Source: Takakia lepidozioides (taxonomy: Eukaryota > Streptophyta > Takakiopsida > Takakiales > Takakiaceae). From it: a DNA stretch of 64,000 nucleotides. The stretch covers positions 42,904,001 to 42,968,000 of the forward strand of contig CM060733.1 of NCBI GenBank assembly GCA_030704615.1, written 5' to 3'. The notes below the pieces were generated by a model. The model worked only from the letters and a program-made list of their open reading frames with translations, searched no databases and was not told the origin of the DNA. This document shows, one piece after another, positions 19,079 to 30,700 of this stretch. Every line of letters begins with the position of its first letter. The first letter of the stretch is position 1. A program made the position numbers and the translations under genes.

Positions 19079-21981
19079 TTGAGTTCCCCAACAAAAATGA
19101 GTTCCCCTCGCCCATGCGGAGGACTTCCAATTAATCACCCCTATAGACAGAACAACCGGGATGACAGGTTGTGGGAAAGAGAAGTGGCACGTGCCCGAGC
19201 CCTTGGGCTTTCAAGGATGCCATGCCCATGTGAACGTTGTTTGGGCACTACAAGTAGATCTGAGGACGGTGTGCGCACACATCTCCTTCACCACAAAAGA
19301 CATGAAGCATTTCGGGTGTGGATTGGAGATGGACCTGCAGACGAAGACGATGCGGAGTGGGCACAATTGGACAATGCACACCCCCGAGGGAGCCATACAG
19401 ACAGGCCAGACGAGGACTATGTCATGGGTGCAGGACAGGAACCAGGCATGGATGGAGGGGTGGAGATTACTCGAATGTTGCAGGAAGCATTCCACATCAT
19501 GGACGATGCTGAAGAGGGGGACGGCGCTGCGACAACTGGGGATGGTGATGACGCAGGAAATGAAGGCATTCACGTGGGGGAAGGCGTGGAAGGAGGTGGA
19601 GATGGAAATGAGAATTCTGCACACATGACACTAGAAGAAGCATGTGTGCCACTGTACGAGGGATGCAAATCCACAAAGCTTGCTGCCAGCATGCTGTTGA
19701 TGAACCTGTGCACAACCCACGGTGTGTCAGACCATTTTGTGGACGAGTTGTTCTCTTTGCTTCGGCTGAACTTGCTTCCACAACCAAATGAAATGCCAAA
19801 AAGCTGTCACATGGCCAACAAAATGATTGGGAAGCTCGGCCTCAACTACGTGAAAATACATGCATGTCCAAAAACATGTACTTTTCAGAAGAGAGTACAA
19901 GGACGCTATGGAGTGCCCCAAATGCGGTGCAGCCCGATACCATGATGTGGGCAGGTTACAACAGCCAGCCAAGGTGTTGAGGCACTTTCCCCGCATCCCC
20001 CGTCTATTACGAATGTACAAATGCAAGACCATTAGTGAGCTCATGACTTGGCATTCCAGGAATGCCTCAAACGATGGTTTGGTAAGGCATGTCCCAGATT
20101 GGAAGCATATAGATGCAACTTGGCCCGATTTCGCCGAGGACCCACGCAATGTGCGATTGGCTGTATCTACGGATGGAGTAAACCCAAACGGATCAAAGAG
20201 TTGCACATGGTCCACATGGCCCGTGCAGTTGGTGGCATACAACCTGCCACCATGGTTGACAACAAAGAAATTCTTTGTCATGTTGTCTCTCTTGATTCCA
20301 GGCAAGGAGTCCGTGACAAATGCAAACATAGATGTGTATTTGCAACCATTGATTGAAGAGCTACAGGAACTATGGATTGGAGTTGAAGCTTACGACATTT
20401 TGAAACCAGTAGGGCAACGGAGTTTCACCCTCCGTGCCATACTCATGTGGTCAATCCACGATTTCCCCGCATATGGCCTTGTTGCGGGTTGCAAGACAAA
20501 GGGCTACAAAGGGTGCCCCATTTGTGGGCCCTATGTGGATTCACGGCACTCAAAGCCATTAGGGAAGACAATATACATGGGGCATCGACGTTACCTTGCA
20601 AGAAACCACCCCTACCAACGAGCAGGCCGGCACTTCAATGGATGTGTTGAAAAGAGAATGGCACCAAATGTTGTGACACCGGAGGAGACATTGCAATTTG
20701 CAAAGGAGAAAGAGGCGTTCATGGAGATTGGAGGGAGAGAAGGAAGTAGTGCGGATCCAGCCATGTCGCACGGGGTGAAGCGCCGGACAATCCTTTGGGA
20801 TTTGCCATACTGGAAGGTGCATGAATCCCCCCCCCCCCAATTCACTCACTTTCTTTCACATTGTGCTTCCTGGAATTACCTTTACTGTCAGGAGTCCTTC
20901 CACCAACTCCTAAGTCAGTGTAACTACTATGCAGTAGATGTTGAAGTCGTACACCTCACCGTGTAGAGGATCGTGCAGTTGTTGAAAGCAGAATGTAGTA
21001 ACATGGACAACTTCTGCCACATATTCTACTATTTTTGCCCATAGAACTTGGTCTCATGGGAGGACATTTGGCATTTCAGAACCTCTTGCAGCGGTACCTC
21101 CTGGACCCCATGCATTGTGAGAAGAACTTCTACGAGAACATTCTGAAGACTATCTTTGGGGAGAAGGATACGATAAACGTACAAAAGAACATGGAGATTG
21201 AAGGGAACGGTCACATCTGTGGCTAAGACCTGATCCAAATAGACCAGGCAAAGTGCTCATGCCAGCAGCATCATACGTCCTGACCAAATCAGAGCAAGAG
21301 GAATTTTTGAAGACATTGGGAGCCATGAAAGTGCCAACCGGATTCTCGGGTGCTTTCCAAAAGCATGCCATAAACAAGAAATGGTCGGGGATGAAGTCAC
21401 ATGATCTACACGTGATGATGCAGCAGATTTTGCCAGTGTGCATTCGGGGTACGATGGCGTCGGGTCCTCGAACAGCCATAATGCGTGTAAGTCGAGTGTT
21501 TAGGAAGATTTGTGCGAAGGTGTGGGATCCGAGGGACATTACATCGCTGCATGAGGATGTGGCTGTGACCCTATGTTTGCTGGAGAAAGAATTCCCTCCA
21601 TCATTCTTTGACGTCATGACGCACTTGCTAATGCATCTTGTAGAGGAGCTGCATGTGTGTGGGCCCGTAGCCAGCCGTTGGATGTACCCCATGGAGAGGT
21701 ACATCAAGGATCTGAAGGGGTATGTACGCAACATGGCACGGCCAGAGGGGAGTATGGCGGAGGGCTACATCCGCGACGAAGCCCTGGGCTTCATGACAGA
21801 GTATATGTCTTCATTTGATGCAATACAACGACGGGTGTGGGACGAGAACGAGGAAGAAGGAGTTGTAGGCGAGGTCCTAGAAGGTGGTGGAACAAAGCGT
21901 GCCATGAGCCCGCGCCTTCGGGATGTGGCACATGATTATGTACTGAACAACACAACAACCATGACACCATGGAGACAGTGG
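19079..21981 (+). pseudogene. CACTA (En/Spm) TNP2-like transposase
   Basis: DNA transposase cutting at CACTA termini. The N-terminal frame 19079-19945 has the transposase-associated zinc region (PCPCERCL, then VRTHLL) and an acidic linker. After a shift near 19,880 the frame from 19,860 carries VLFRREYKDA, ECPKCGAARYHD, VSTDGVNPNGSKS, WPVQLVAYNLPPWL, LLIPGKESV, DVYLQPLIEELQELW and KGCPICG: the Transposase_21 core. A canonical intron follows (GT at 20,817, AG ending 21,079), after which DPMHCEKN and, past another shift near 21,215, a DUF4218-type block (21,253-21,981) are found. Two frameshifts make it inactive. Confidence 0.9.
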
Positions 21982-22270
21982 GTGTAAACTTTACATCCCT
22001 CCTGTGCTATTCTTAATGGTCTTTGTATGCATGAATTACATATATATTGTCACAAGTCATCAGCCACTATGGGAGTGGGATCGTGTACTAACAGGGTGCT
22101 TCAGACGACAACAGAGGGTGTTTCGTAGTTGGTGTTGTTGCTTGCAAGTGATCATGAAGTAGGCTGCATCACTACAATGTGCTTGAAAGGACACACTCTA
22201 CATGTGGCATGCATGTACAGTACGGTGTTGGTCAGGGGGACTGAGTTGCAGCTTCTATTTGGTTTCTGCC

Positions 22271-23155
22271 AGAAAATACGCAGCAGAGAAGGTCCGCCTG
22301 AAAACGGAACGGAGAGCATTTGCAAAAGCATGGTGGAGGGGCGGTCGTAGGCGCAGATCCCCGGTGGAGTACCCGACAACAATGGAGGAGCTGCAGCCCT
22401 TTACAGTGTGGGTCAGATCTGCAATTGCAGTGTACGCATCAGAGAACGACCCAGATGAGGGCATGGTGAGTCTGTCATTCCCCCCAGGGCTGATTGCCAC
22501 TTCGTACCGGTCAATGAAAGCATATGGCAATCACTATAGAGTGGACGATGCCAACACCAGCCTCCTGGTGACTTATGACAGCGGAGTGGCATCATTTTTT
22601 GAACAAGAGAGTAGGAGCTGTGCACGAGATCGGAATCCAATTTCATGCCATGTGCAATATGTAGGAGTGATCAAAGAGATCCTTAAACTAGACTATGGTC
22701 TTGTGAAGCCAATTCTATTCCGTTGTTCTTGGGTAAAAGCCAATATGGTAGGAGAGAATGCCACCATGAAACGGGATGAGTACGGGTTCCTCCTTGCTGA
22801 TTTCAGAAAAATGCTACCACAAGATGAAGAGCCATTCATCTTCCCATCGCAAGTTGAGCAAGTTTTCTTTTCAGATGACATCCATGCGCCGGGATGGAAG
22901 GTGGTTCTTCACAAGGACCCCCGGGCCAAACGAGTCATTGCCGACGTCCATGATCTGGACCTAGGGGAGAATGCCGACCACGAGGGTCTGAGGGAACCAC
23001 AAAATCTACCAGATACGGCCGAACCAGTCTCTTTGGAAGGAGCAGTTACCTTTAATGAGGAAGACATTCCAGGGTTGGTAATTACCGCCAGGCAAATTGC
23101 AGATGTGGGTAGTGAAGGGGAAGATTATTTGGATACGGATAGTGAGCCCAGCTGA
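22271..23155 (+). pseudogene. C-terminal exon of the CACTA transposase (DUF4216-like)
   Basis: Probably spliced to the previous block through an intron starting GTGTAA at 21,982; the acceptor near 22,272 leaves the frame off by one. Key segments are VQYVGVIKEILKLDYG, ILFRCSWVKAN, MKRDEYGFLLADF and FPSQVEQVFFSDD, which follow the order of the DUF4216 domain at the C-terminus of plant CACTA transposases, then an acidic tail ending at TGA 23155. The role of this domain is unknown. The exon itself is open over about 290 codons. Confidence 0.8.
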
Positions 23156-24600
23156 ATCTCAGTGTCCATTAAGCCAGCAGCTCATATACGAGAGCTATGC
23201 TAAGGACTCTTACTGTCCTTAGAACCCATTTTGTATAGTCCTGCTTATAAGCAAGGGCGAAACAGTTAATAGTATCGATAATGTATGGGTATGTGGTCAC
23301 TGATTATCTTGTGAACAAACCTTTTTTTGTTCTGCCCATATTGTTTCTGGCATGTGAGGAGAGGATCGTCTTCATGTACGGGAAGTAGACGTGAATGTGT
23401 GCATGCATTTTCTGGCCCATCTGCATGCTTTCCAAGAACAAAGACCAGTGGAATGGGGGGTGTCTCCAAAGGAGCAGGACCGAACGACACCTTTTTGTGC
23501 TTCCCTTGCTTTCCTTCTCACCGTTGTTCCATTCTCCCACCTGCCCAACAGCAGCACTCTCGAAGCAATAGCATGACATATGTTCGCACATGGTCTTCTT
23601 CACCAGTGAATGAGCTTTTATGCTACATGTACTGCCCCGTCCACATTAACGTTGATCCCTACAAGCACTTGGCAAGACACCCCAGAGCCGCAAATCCAGT
23701 AACCACCACAAACACATCTAACTGATTGTAGTGACACGAGAATAGCTCACTTGTAGAGGAATTGAACCTCCAGCCAAATGAATGGCTCTGCCCCTTGTAG
23801 CACAAGTGCGATGCAAAAACAAGGTGAGTACAAAATGAAGAAGTACTTACGAGGTCCCCATCCCTGGGATGGGCTCCCACTTCTGCTCTGGAACTGTGCA
23901 GGCCTGAGTAGCACCAAATTGCATGAATCCTAAGCCTGAATGTCAAATGCAGGTTTATGTCGCGATGTAGCACGCCATCTTCTTACTTGTAGTTTCCAGT
24001 TTCACTGGTGTCACATTTGCCTTCAAGTCAACATCAAAATTAAGTCCACCTATGCGCAAATCGCAGAATCTCTCATGACACCATCTGCGTATCGAAAAAC
24101 TGGTTTGGCATGATATAATTGTAGTTCACAACCTTAATGAACGCTTTCAGCCTTTACCTCTCCGTGCGCTCCATCGTGCCTCCATCCAGCACATTCTGTA
24201 AATGTTGAATGACCAAGAACCCGATGTCACACCGTTATGAGAAGCCACTACGCGCGCTCACAGTATACGAAGGCCTTGCCGTGTCAGGATTTGCATTCCC
24301 ACGTCCCGCCATGTCCGACGCAGCACTTGCATCCTTGCCAGACAGGCCAGGTGGAGGCAGCATGTGTTAAAATATCTATTCCCCCAAGGCCACATTTTGT
24401 TTACCTCTTTTTGTGAAAGCCACGTCAGCAAATGTGCTGCCGAGTCATGGGTGCAATGAATGCGCAGTGGTTCATGGAGTCGTTGAATCGACTACATATT
24501 CACTTTAATGAATAAATATCTCTATTCCATTAATCGAATTAGGAATGAAAATTTGTAGTCGCATGTGCAGTAATTACAACCACTTGCAATTTTGGCTTTT
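23156..24600. other. no gene recognised between two transposon genes
   Basis: Only short frames on both strands. A TGTAGTG at 23,727-23,733 has the shape of a CACTA 3' end, but no matching 5' terminus was found. Confidence 0.45.
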
Positions 24601-26410
24601 TCAAATTTTGTCTGTTTCGACTCTCCAGTAGTCCCGTTTACTACCAAGTGGTTCCCGGAGTTGTCGTGGACATGCAGTCGATTCGAAAAAGACACGAATG
24701 CTTCTAGTGCCTGAGCCGAACACAATGCAAACAGCATTGAAATTCGCTTGAGCACTGTCGGCCATAAAACCAGCGAAATTTGGGGATGGGACACCATGAG
24801 ATGCCATCACGCGAATGAGACATCTCCACATAAGCTGCTGCAACTCCGCATCCTCCGATTGCATGTCACACACTGCAATAGACATGACTCGCTGGTAGAA
24901 AGGATCGTAAACATGGCACGCCATTGTTGTCCAATCTTTCACTCGTTTGACGTTATCAAACATAAGGAAACAGTTCTGCAGATCGTCATCTTTTTGCATG
25001 CGCTTGACAAGGCTCACTCCGCTGCCCTCCCCTGCTGTCGACATTTTGAAATTATACACTTTGTTGGATCTTTGACTTGGGAACACGCTGTCTTGAATGT
25101 AGTCGTACATGCTTCGAGATTTCAATTCCAAAATGTTATCAATATACCCTCTGTTTGCAGAGCCCATCCTCAATGCATTCACCTGGTTTCTAATGTTTGG
25201 TGAGCTCAAGGTTGAGAAGTGATCCATAACATTGTCCAAGGCATGCCCGTCCAGCTTCTTGCCCACAGAGTCCCCTACACTTAGAATATGGCTTTCCAGG
25301 AAACTCTTGCTTGCTCCAAGCACAATTGCGGAGGTGGTGGCTGTTGGATTGCTCTCATACTCCTGTCTTATCAATTTGGACATTGTTTGAACACTCTCCC
25401 TGCAATCCCCCTTCGCCACAGGATGGTTGTGGAATCCGAAATGTACACAGGCTCTAGTCATGTTTTTCAAACGGTGAACAACATAGTACTTGCGTGCTGC
25501 ACACACTGCCAGACATAAAGACGCTTGTTTGCAGAACTTGCAAACGAAAGTGTTGGAACTTGGAGGTGCCTCACCGGGTTTGAATGGATTTTCGGCGACA
25601 CCCTCTCACTCGCACTGGTTGTGAACCTTGAACCGTTGGAAATGCCTACAATTCAAATTCTCGCACATGAGGTGCCCATTCCACAGGCTTGTCCGGAAGA
25701 CGAGGTTGTCATGACTTTGAATATTGGATGTCTTTGTTCTGCACCACGGGTGTCCATCTCCTCTCTTATCCATTCCCTGCATGAGGCTAGTAACGGGTCC
25801 ATCCTGCCCAGGTGGAGGTAGCTCGAAGACGACATCCCCATCATAAGCATTTGGCAGGAACTCCACACACTCAGTAGGGACTGTCTCCCAGTCAATCCCC
25901 CGCAATTCACTCTGGAAACCGGGCATTCCTCCCATTGACTTCAGTTTAGGAATGACACTGATGAGGTGTGTCACTTCCGGTTTGACGACAGGCGGTGTTT
26001 GCACATAAATTGGGATGTTGGGAATGTCCTCGGAGGAGGAGTCTGAGAACTCAACTATTGGGGTGGAAGTAGTGGTCTCCGCCTTCACGACGTTATTCAG
26101 AACCAGCTGTTACCGGGGAGACATACGAACCATTGGACTGCCGCCGAGGAGCTCCGATGACCCTGTATCTTCCTGGAGGCACTCTCCACTGACTCACAAG
26201 AGAATTATCATCGAATTTCTGAAATGAGTACTTGATCAACTTCCCATGCACATCGTAGACCTCTTTTTCGAGGAAAACAGTGCCAATCTGGTACTCGAAA
26301 CGCGTTTCCAGGAGATGCTCCTGCGCAATTGCGTAACCATTGGAATCAGTATCCTTCGAGAAAGAGACAGGCTTCTCCGTAGAGTAAAACTCCGCTTTAG
26401 CCAAACCCAT
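24601..26410 (-). pseudogene. transposase-like gene of an unnamed family
   Basis: One reading frame from about 26,110 to 24,601 broken by a TGA at 25,606-25,608, preceded by a 106-codon frame (26410-26093) starting MGLAKAEFYSTEKP. In order: acidic Ser-rich region; GMPGFQSELRGIDWETVP; LMQGMDKRGDGHPWC; cysteine clusters CENLNCRHF and CKFCKQ, then CVHFGFHNHPVAKGDC (a WRKY/GCM-like zinc module); then DNVKRVKDWTTMACHVYD, AVCDMQSEDAELQ and GFMADSAQANFNAV. Two conserved Asp blocks suggest a DDE nuclease of MULE type. I recall similar uncharacterised proteins in moss and liverwort genomes. The C-terminal third with the expected catalytic Glu is missing. Confidence 0.6.
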
Positions 26411-27080
26411 GGTGGAGGACGACTAATTCCAAGGTAGAAGGAGCTCGAAAGTGGAGAGGCCCAAGACTCCCGTGGATATCTTTCATCAATACATGACAGA
26501 CTCCTTGAAGAACAGTTGTGTAAACAGTTGCTAAAACAGATGTGAAACAGTTATGTGCCTGCCCATACCTAGTGCAAAAGACGGCTAAGCCGGAAAATCT
26601 GGGATATGTAATGTTTTCAGGGCCCAGACATTGCATTCATAGCACGGCTGCCAGAATGAGTGCAGAACCAATGAGAAGTTCTGAACCGCCGGAATGCGAA
26701 AATCAACTTGCACATGTATGGACATCAAATCCAGGGTATGGCCATATAGACATAAGAGGTGACAGCGTCCAGTGCAGAATGCACAAATGTTTCTGTGCTA
26801 CGTGGACACGTGTGAGGTGAACCCATGCATAACCGTCGCGAGCGTTGCCACGCCTGCATCCCCTCGCACAACGTTTTTGGGCCGAGCAGACCCTCATTTT
26901 CAAGCTGGAGACTAGTAGGAGACTCAGTTCCCACCGAGAGAGCGGCAGGCGTAGAAGGCAGTTTTTTTTTTTCACCGCAGCGCGAGAGAGGAAGAGGGCG
27001 AGAGAGAGAATGAGAGGTCGCAAGCTCAAGTTGACGCTGCAAGAGATAGCAGAGGAGAGTTTGGCCCTGGAGCAGAACAC
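26411..27080. promoter_or_regulatory. 670-bp interval between divergent genes
   Basis: Separates the start of the minus-strand transposase-like gene from the first ATG of the plus-strand gene. It could hold a shared bidirectional promoter; no motif was identified. A purine-rich GAGAGAG tract lies at about 26,981-27,013. Confidence 0.3.
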
Positions 27081-27352
27081 ATGACGGCGCAGGACCAGGT
27101 GGTCGGAGCTGCTGAAGGAGGGGATGAAATACCATCAAATAGCGACACAGAGGATATGGACACAGAGGAGCCCGACGCTGTTGCTAAGGAGCCCACGCCA
27201 AAGGGGAAGAGTGTTGTTGAGAAGGAGGCGACTCCATAGAGGAAGCAGGCTGCGCAGACCTCCATTGCCGCTGCAACCAAGGCTTCAGGGAGTGCACCCC
27301 CGAAAGCACCGCATGTTATGATCTTCCTTCCTGTATTCTGCTGCAGTTTGAA

Positions 27353-27394
27353 GGGCATGAAATTGCGTGCGCTGACGCATGCAATTTCATGCCC
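27353..27394. repeat. palindrome 1 (19-bp arms)
   Basis: Arms GGGCATGAAATTGCGTGCG and its complement with one mismatch, around a 4-base loop. It shares the core AATTGCGTGCG with three other hairpins in the same intron. Confidence 0.85.
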
Positions 27395-27460
27395 TGCATT
27401 ATTGTCTTTTTCCACTTCAGAGTGGAGTGATGGACATCAACGTGGGCTACACAACAGGGC

Positions 27461-27525
27461 CTTTGAGAGCACCTCCTGAAAATTGCGTGCGTCAACGCAC
27501 GCAGTTTCTGGAGGTGCTCTCAAAG
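27461..27525. repeat. palindrome 2 (about 31-bp arms)
   Basis: The long inverted repeat starts CTTTGAGAGCACCTCCTG and ends with its complement, with AATTGCGTGCGT-CA-ACGCACGC at the centre. The outer arms differ from those of palindrome 1, while the core is the same. Confidence 0.85.
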
Positions 27526-27665
27526 CCACTTTCTGCACTCAACATCTCTAAATGGAGCCATCAATAGAGGGAGATGGGCTGCATTAAAGAGATCTAAAAG
27601 GTCGAATGTGTGAGCACAAGAAGATCGTCTTAAATCCACGAGAGACACTTCAGAGAACCCACCGA

Positions 27666-27692
27666 AATTATGTGCGTTGACACACACAATCT
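27666..27692. repeat. palindrome 3 (degenerate core)
   Basis: AATTATGTGCGT-TG-ACACACACAATC, a diverged form of the same core with short arms. Confidence 0.6.
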
Positions 27693-27777
27693 CTGGGTTA
27701 GTACTTAAGCACAGTCTCTTGCGTATGGGTCTCTCATTTCTGAAAACAATGCACATGCATAGTCTGTAGAGGCATAA

Positions 27778-27804
27778 AAAATGTGTGCGTCAATGCACTC
27801 AATT
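27778..27804. repeat. palindrome 4 (degenerate core)
   Basis: AAATGTGTGCGT-CA-ATGCACTCAATTT, again the same core with short, imperfect arms, about 45 bp before the splice acceptor of exon 2. Confidence 0.55.
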
Positions 27805-29689
27805 TGTGACATTGCTTTTACATGGAGATTTTTTCTATTTCATTGCAGGCAAAGAAAAGGAGAGGTGTTCCCCTGGAGATGGATGAAGACGAAGAGCACG
27901 AACTGGTTGTTGTAGAGGAGGAAGACGATGGCAGGCCATACCATGACAAGGCAAAAGATTTGTTGTCGTTCTCGAAAGTGAACTCTGCCCAAGTCATCAA
28001 GGCCATGGGCGTTCCTGGGGGTAAATTAATGATCCCACTGTGCAGGTTGATCTCCATGCCGTTCGTCCGACCAGCACTCACGAATGACATTGCAAAGCTG
28101 GAACAAGATTTTTGCCATGGCTACATAGAGGGTCAGTCTGTGTTTTACGTCTCGTTGGGAGACGCCAATGGCAGGGAAGTCTTAGTAGATGAGACCATTG
28201 TTGGAGGCCGGGATCCAATTTGGCGACGTATCAACGAGGAGTTTGAATCAAGCATTTGCAAGAGGCTTGTTACACAGGCATTCTCAGGCAAGATGTTCCA
28301 TGTCTGGGATGGCAACCACCGATTGCTAGCCTGGCAGAACATGATATTGAGGTATCATAGCACTGAGGAGGAGTGACACTATTGTGTGGCCTCCATGGTG
28401 CTGGATCCCAAGGGAAACATCACTGCGCTCTTGACAGCAATGCATGACGTGAACAAGTAAGTGTCTTTCCTGAAATAACTCGGTTCTTTCCCTCATGTGT
28501 TTGGGAGTCAAATCGGACATGTCATGACATACCACTGCTTGTGGCAGGGGAACTGAAACCGCCCATGTTACAACAAACCTGGTACACACCCTGTTCAGGA
28601 TCTAGAATATTGGCCAAATGCCCCTCAGCACATTCAAGAGCATCCTCAGTCCAGAAAGCTTCGTGAAATGCCAGACCTCCAAAACTTTGGACACATGGTA
28701 CAAGCTGACAAGGGGAGCATTCATGGAATACATGTACACGGTTAGTATATCATCACCTAACACTTCCATATTCTAGTACAATTCAAATTATTCTTCTATC
28801 TAATTTTGGATTGGTTTTTGTAGCAAGAGATAGCGGAGGCTGGGGAGAGGGCCAAAATAGAGTACTACTTCAAAACCCCCGAGGGGATAAGAACATCGAA
28901 AGGAGTGGCTGAAGCAATGAAGTTAAAGATGAATGAGACTCGGAAGAAGATCATGAGCGCCTTTGTGAAACAGCTGAGAATGGCAGACCCTGCCTTTGGG
29001 CCTCAATTCTTGAATGAGGTGAGGAACCACTGGAACAACAATACGAAGCCAGAGATGACACGGGAAAAGCTGCATCGTTTGTCAACTGCAGTGGTGGATT
29101 CCGAGCAGAAAGTGAAATGGTTGGAGATTTGGAATTCTGACTCAAAAGTGAAGGACACATATTGCTTCCCAAGGGGGGAAAGAGACAAAAATACTGGCCA
29201 CATCAGGCCATTCAGCGATCAAGTTTTCGATACATGGCTACACAAAGCCACGTACTGGAGCCAGGTAATGTTGTGGACTGCCATATGTTGAATTTACAAA
29301 AGAATCTTCCCTAGTATGGACTTTAACGTTTGTATTCTGTCTGTTCACAGATTGAAGCTCGTGCGAACCAGGTGCTGGAGAAGCAGCTACATGCTTACAA
29401 GATAACGATGACCTTGCCCGAAGATACTATGGAGGATTACTTGAGACAGTGGAAGGCGACAGCGTGGAGTAACTGTTTCTTCAGAGAGTTCGCCAAGGAG
29501 GGGGGCATATCCCAGACAAAAGAGTTTGAGCAGCAGTTCGGAGCCGAAGGAGCCATGAAAAGGGTCCTGTACTTGGTGGATGTGGCACGGTTGTCCAAAA
29601 TTATGCAATTTTTACTAGACGGGGTTTTTTTTTTTTTTTTTGGAAAAAGTCAACGGACCCCCGCGGGCCCTTAAAGGTTAATGTGGGTG

Positions 29690-30700
29690 CATATATGAAT
29701 GGGAAAACGAGTGCTTTGGTAAGGCGAGTGATTGATACTAATTCGGTTGAACTAGATGTTGTGTCTCGAAATGCCTTAACTGTAGAATATACGCAACATG
29801 GGTGTGGGATTGAGACTTTCGATACTTATGAACAAATGGTGCGGTAAGGGTTTCAGCCCAACCACATCATGTCGGTTTTCATTTGCAATGTGTGGGCAAG
29901 TTGTGCGGCCTTCGAGAAGGGCAAAGATATCCATGATGACATCTTCAATTTTCTGAATCTTTCCATACTTGACATGTACCCCAAATGTGGGTGCCAACGA
30001 AGATGCAAATCGAGTGTTTGACACTATGGCTGAATTAGACATTGTGTCTTCGAGTGCCATGACTGTATGATATGCCCAACCGCGTGGATGTAGGATTGAA
30101 GCTTTGAAGATCTACAAGCCAATGGTGGTAAGGATTTCAGCTCAACCACATCATGCATGTTGGTTTGCATTTGTAACATGTTGACAAACTAGACGAACCT
30201 AGATAATGACATAAAAAAACTCCCACGATGACATTCTCAGAGCCGACATTGGACCACCTATCATTTTTAACCCTGGTCTGCTTGACATGTATGCCAAATG
30301 TGAGTGCAAAAAGGTGCAAAGTAAGTCGTTGACAATGTGGCTGAATTAGATGTTGCACGTTTGGGAGTACCATGACTATAGGATATACACAACATGGGTG
30401 TGTGGATCAAGGCTTGGATATCTACAAGGAAATGGCACGTTAAGGGCTTCAGCCCAACTTGCACATCATGTTGGGTTTCAGTTGTAATATAATGTGGCCC
30501 TCATTTGTAGTATGTGGGCAAGTTGGGCAGCCCTGGATAAGAGCAAAGATGTCCATGGTGACAGTGTTAAAGCTCGAATTGCACCACTTGTAATTTTGAA
30601 TCCTACCCCGCTTGACATTTATGCCAAATTTAGGTGCAATAAGGATGCAAAGCGAGTATTTGACAATATGGCTGAACCATATGTTATAGGAGCATGTTAG
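29690..30700 (+). pseudogene. tandem degenerate PPR relics
   Basis: At least two to three consecutive decayed copies of a PPR segment. Recognisable peptides in shifting frames are GKDIHDDIF, LDMYPKCGC, VFDTMAELDIVSSSAM, LDMYAKCEC, SKDVHGDSVKARI, LDIYAKF and AKRVFDNMAEP. These match the GK-x-H, LVDMYAKCG and A-RVFD-MPERDVVSW signatures of PLS-class PPR proteins. Repeated DNA phrases (TTTCAGCCCAACC, CATCATGTTGG, GGGCAAGTTG) show duplication of a unit of several hundred bp. Many stops; no function is possible. Confidence 0.7.

Larger units (their letters stand above)
27081..29674 (+). pseudogene. multi-exon gene with a DGNHR (ParB/sulfiredoxin-like) motif
   Basis: Proposed exons: 1, from ATG 27081 (acidic, SNSDTEDMDTEEPD) to about 27,330; 2, 27,849-28,456; 3, 28,599-28,740; 4, 28,824-29,264; 5, from 29,351. 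Exons 2-4 have GT/AG borders and matching phases. Exon 2 holds HDKAKDLLSFSKVN, IPLCRLISMPFVRP and FHVWDGNHRLLAWQN, the last like the DGnHR signature of ParB/Srx-fold proteins. Exon 3 has TWYKLTRGAFMEY; exon 4 has HWNNNTKPEMTREKL. In-frame stops occur at 27,237 (TAG), 28,374 (TGA) and 28,605 (TAG). The gene ends in a poly(T) tract and PPR debris. Function is unknown; it may be the partner gene of the divergent transposase. Confidence 0.5.

Noticed and set aside
20828-20838. C-homopolymer as a regulatory element
   Set aside because: It lies within a transposase intron and is more simply a slippage tract.
23727-23733. TGTAGTG as the 3' end of the CACTA element
   Set aside because: A 7-base match is expected by chance; no CACTACA start with a 3-bp target duplication was found upstream of 19,079. 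The CACTACA at 19,245 lies within the coding region.
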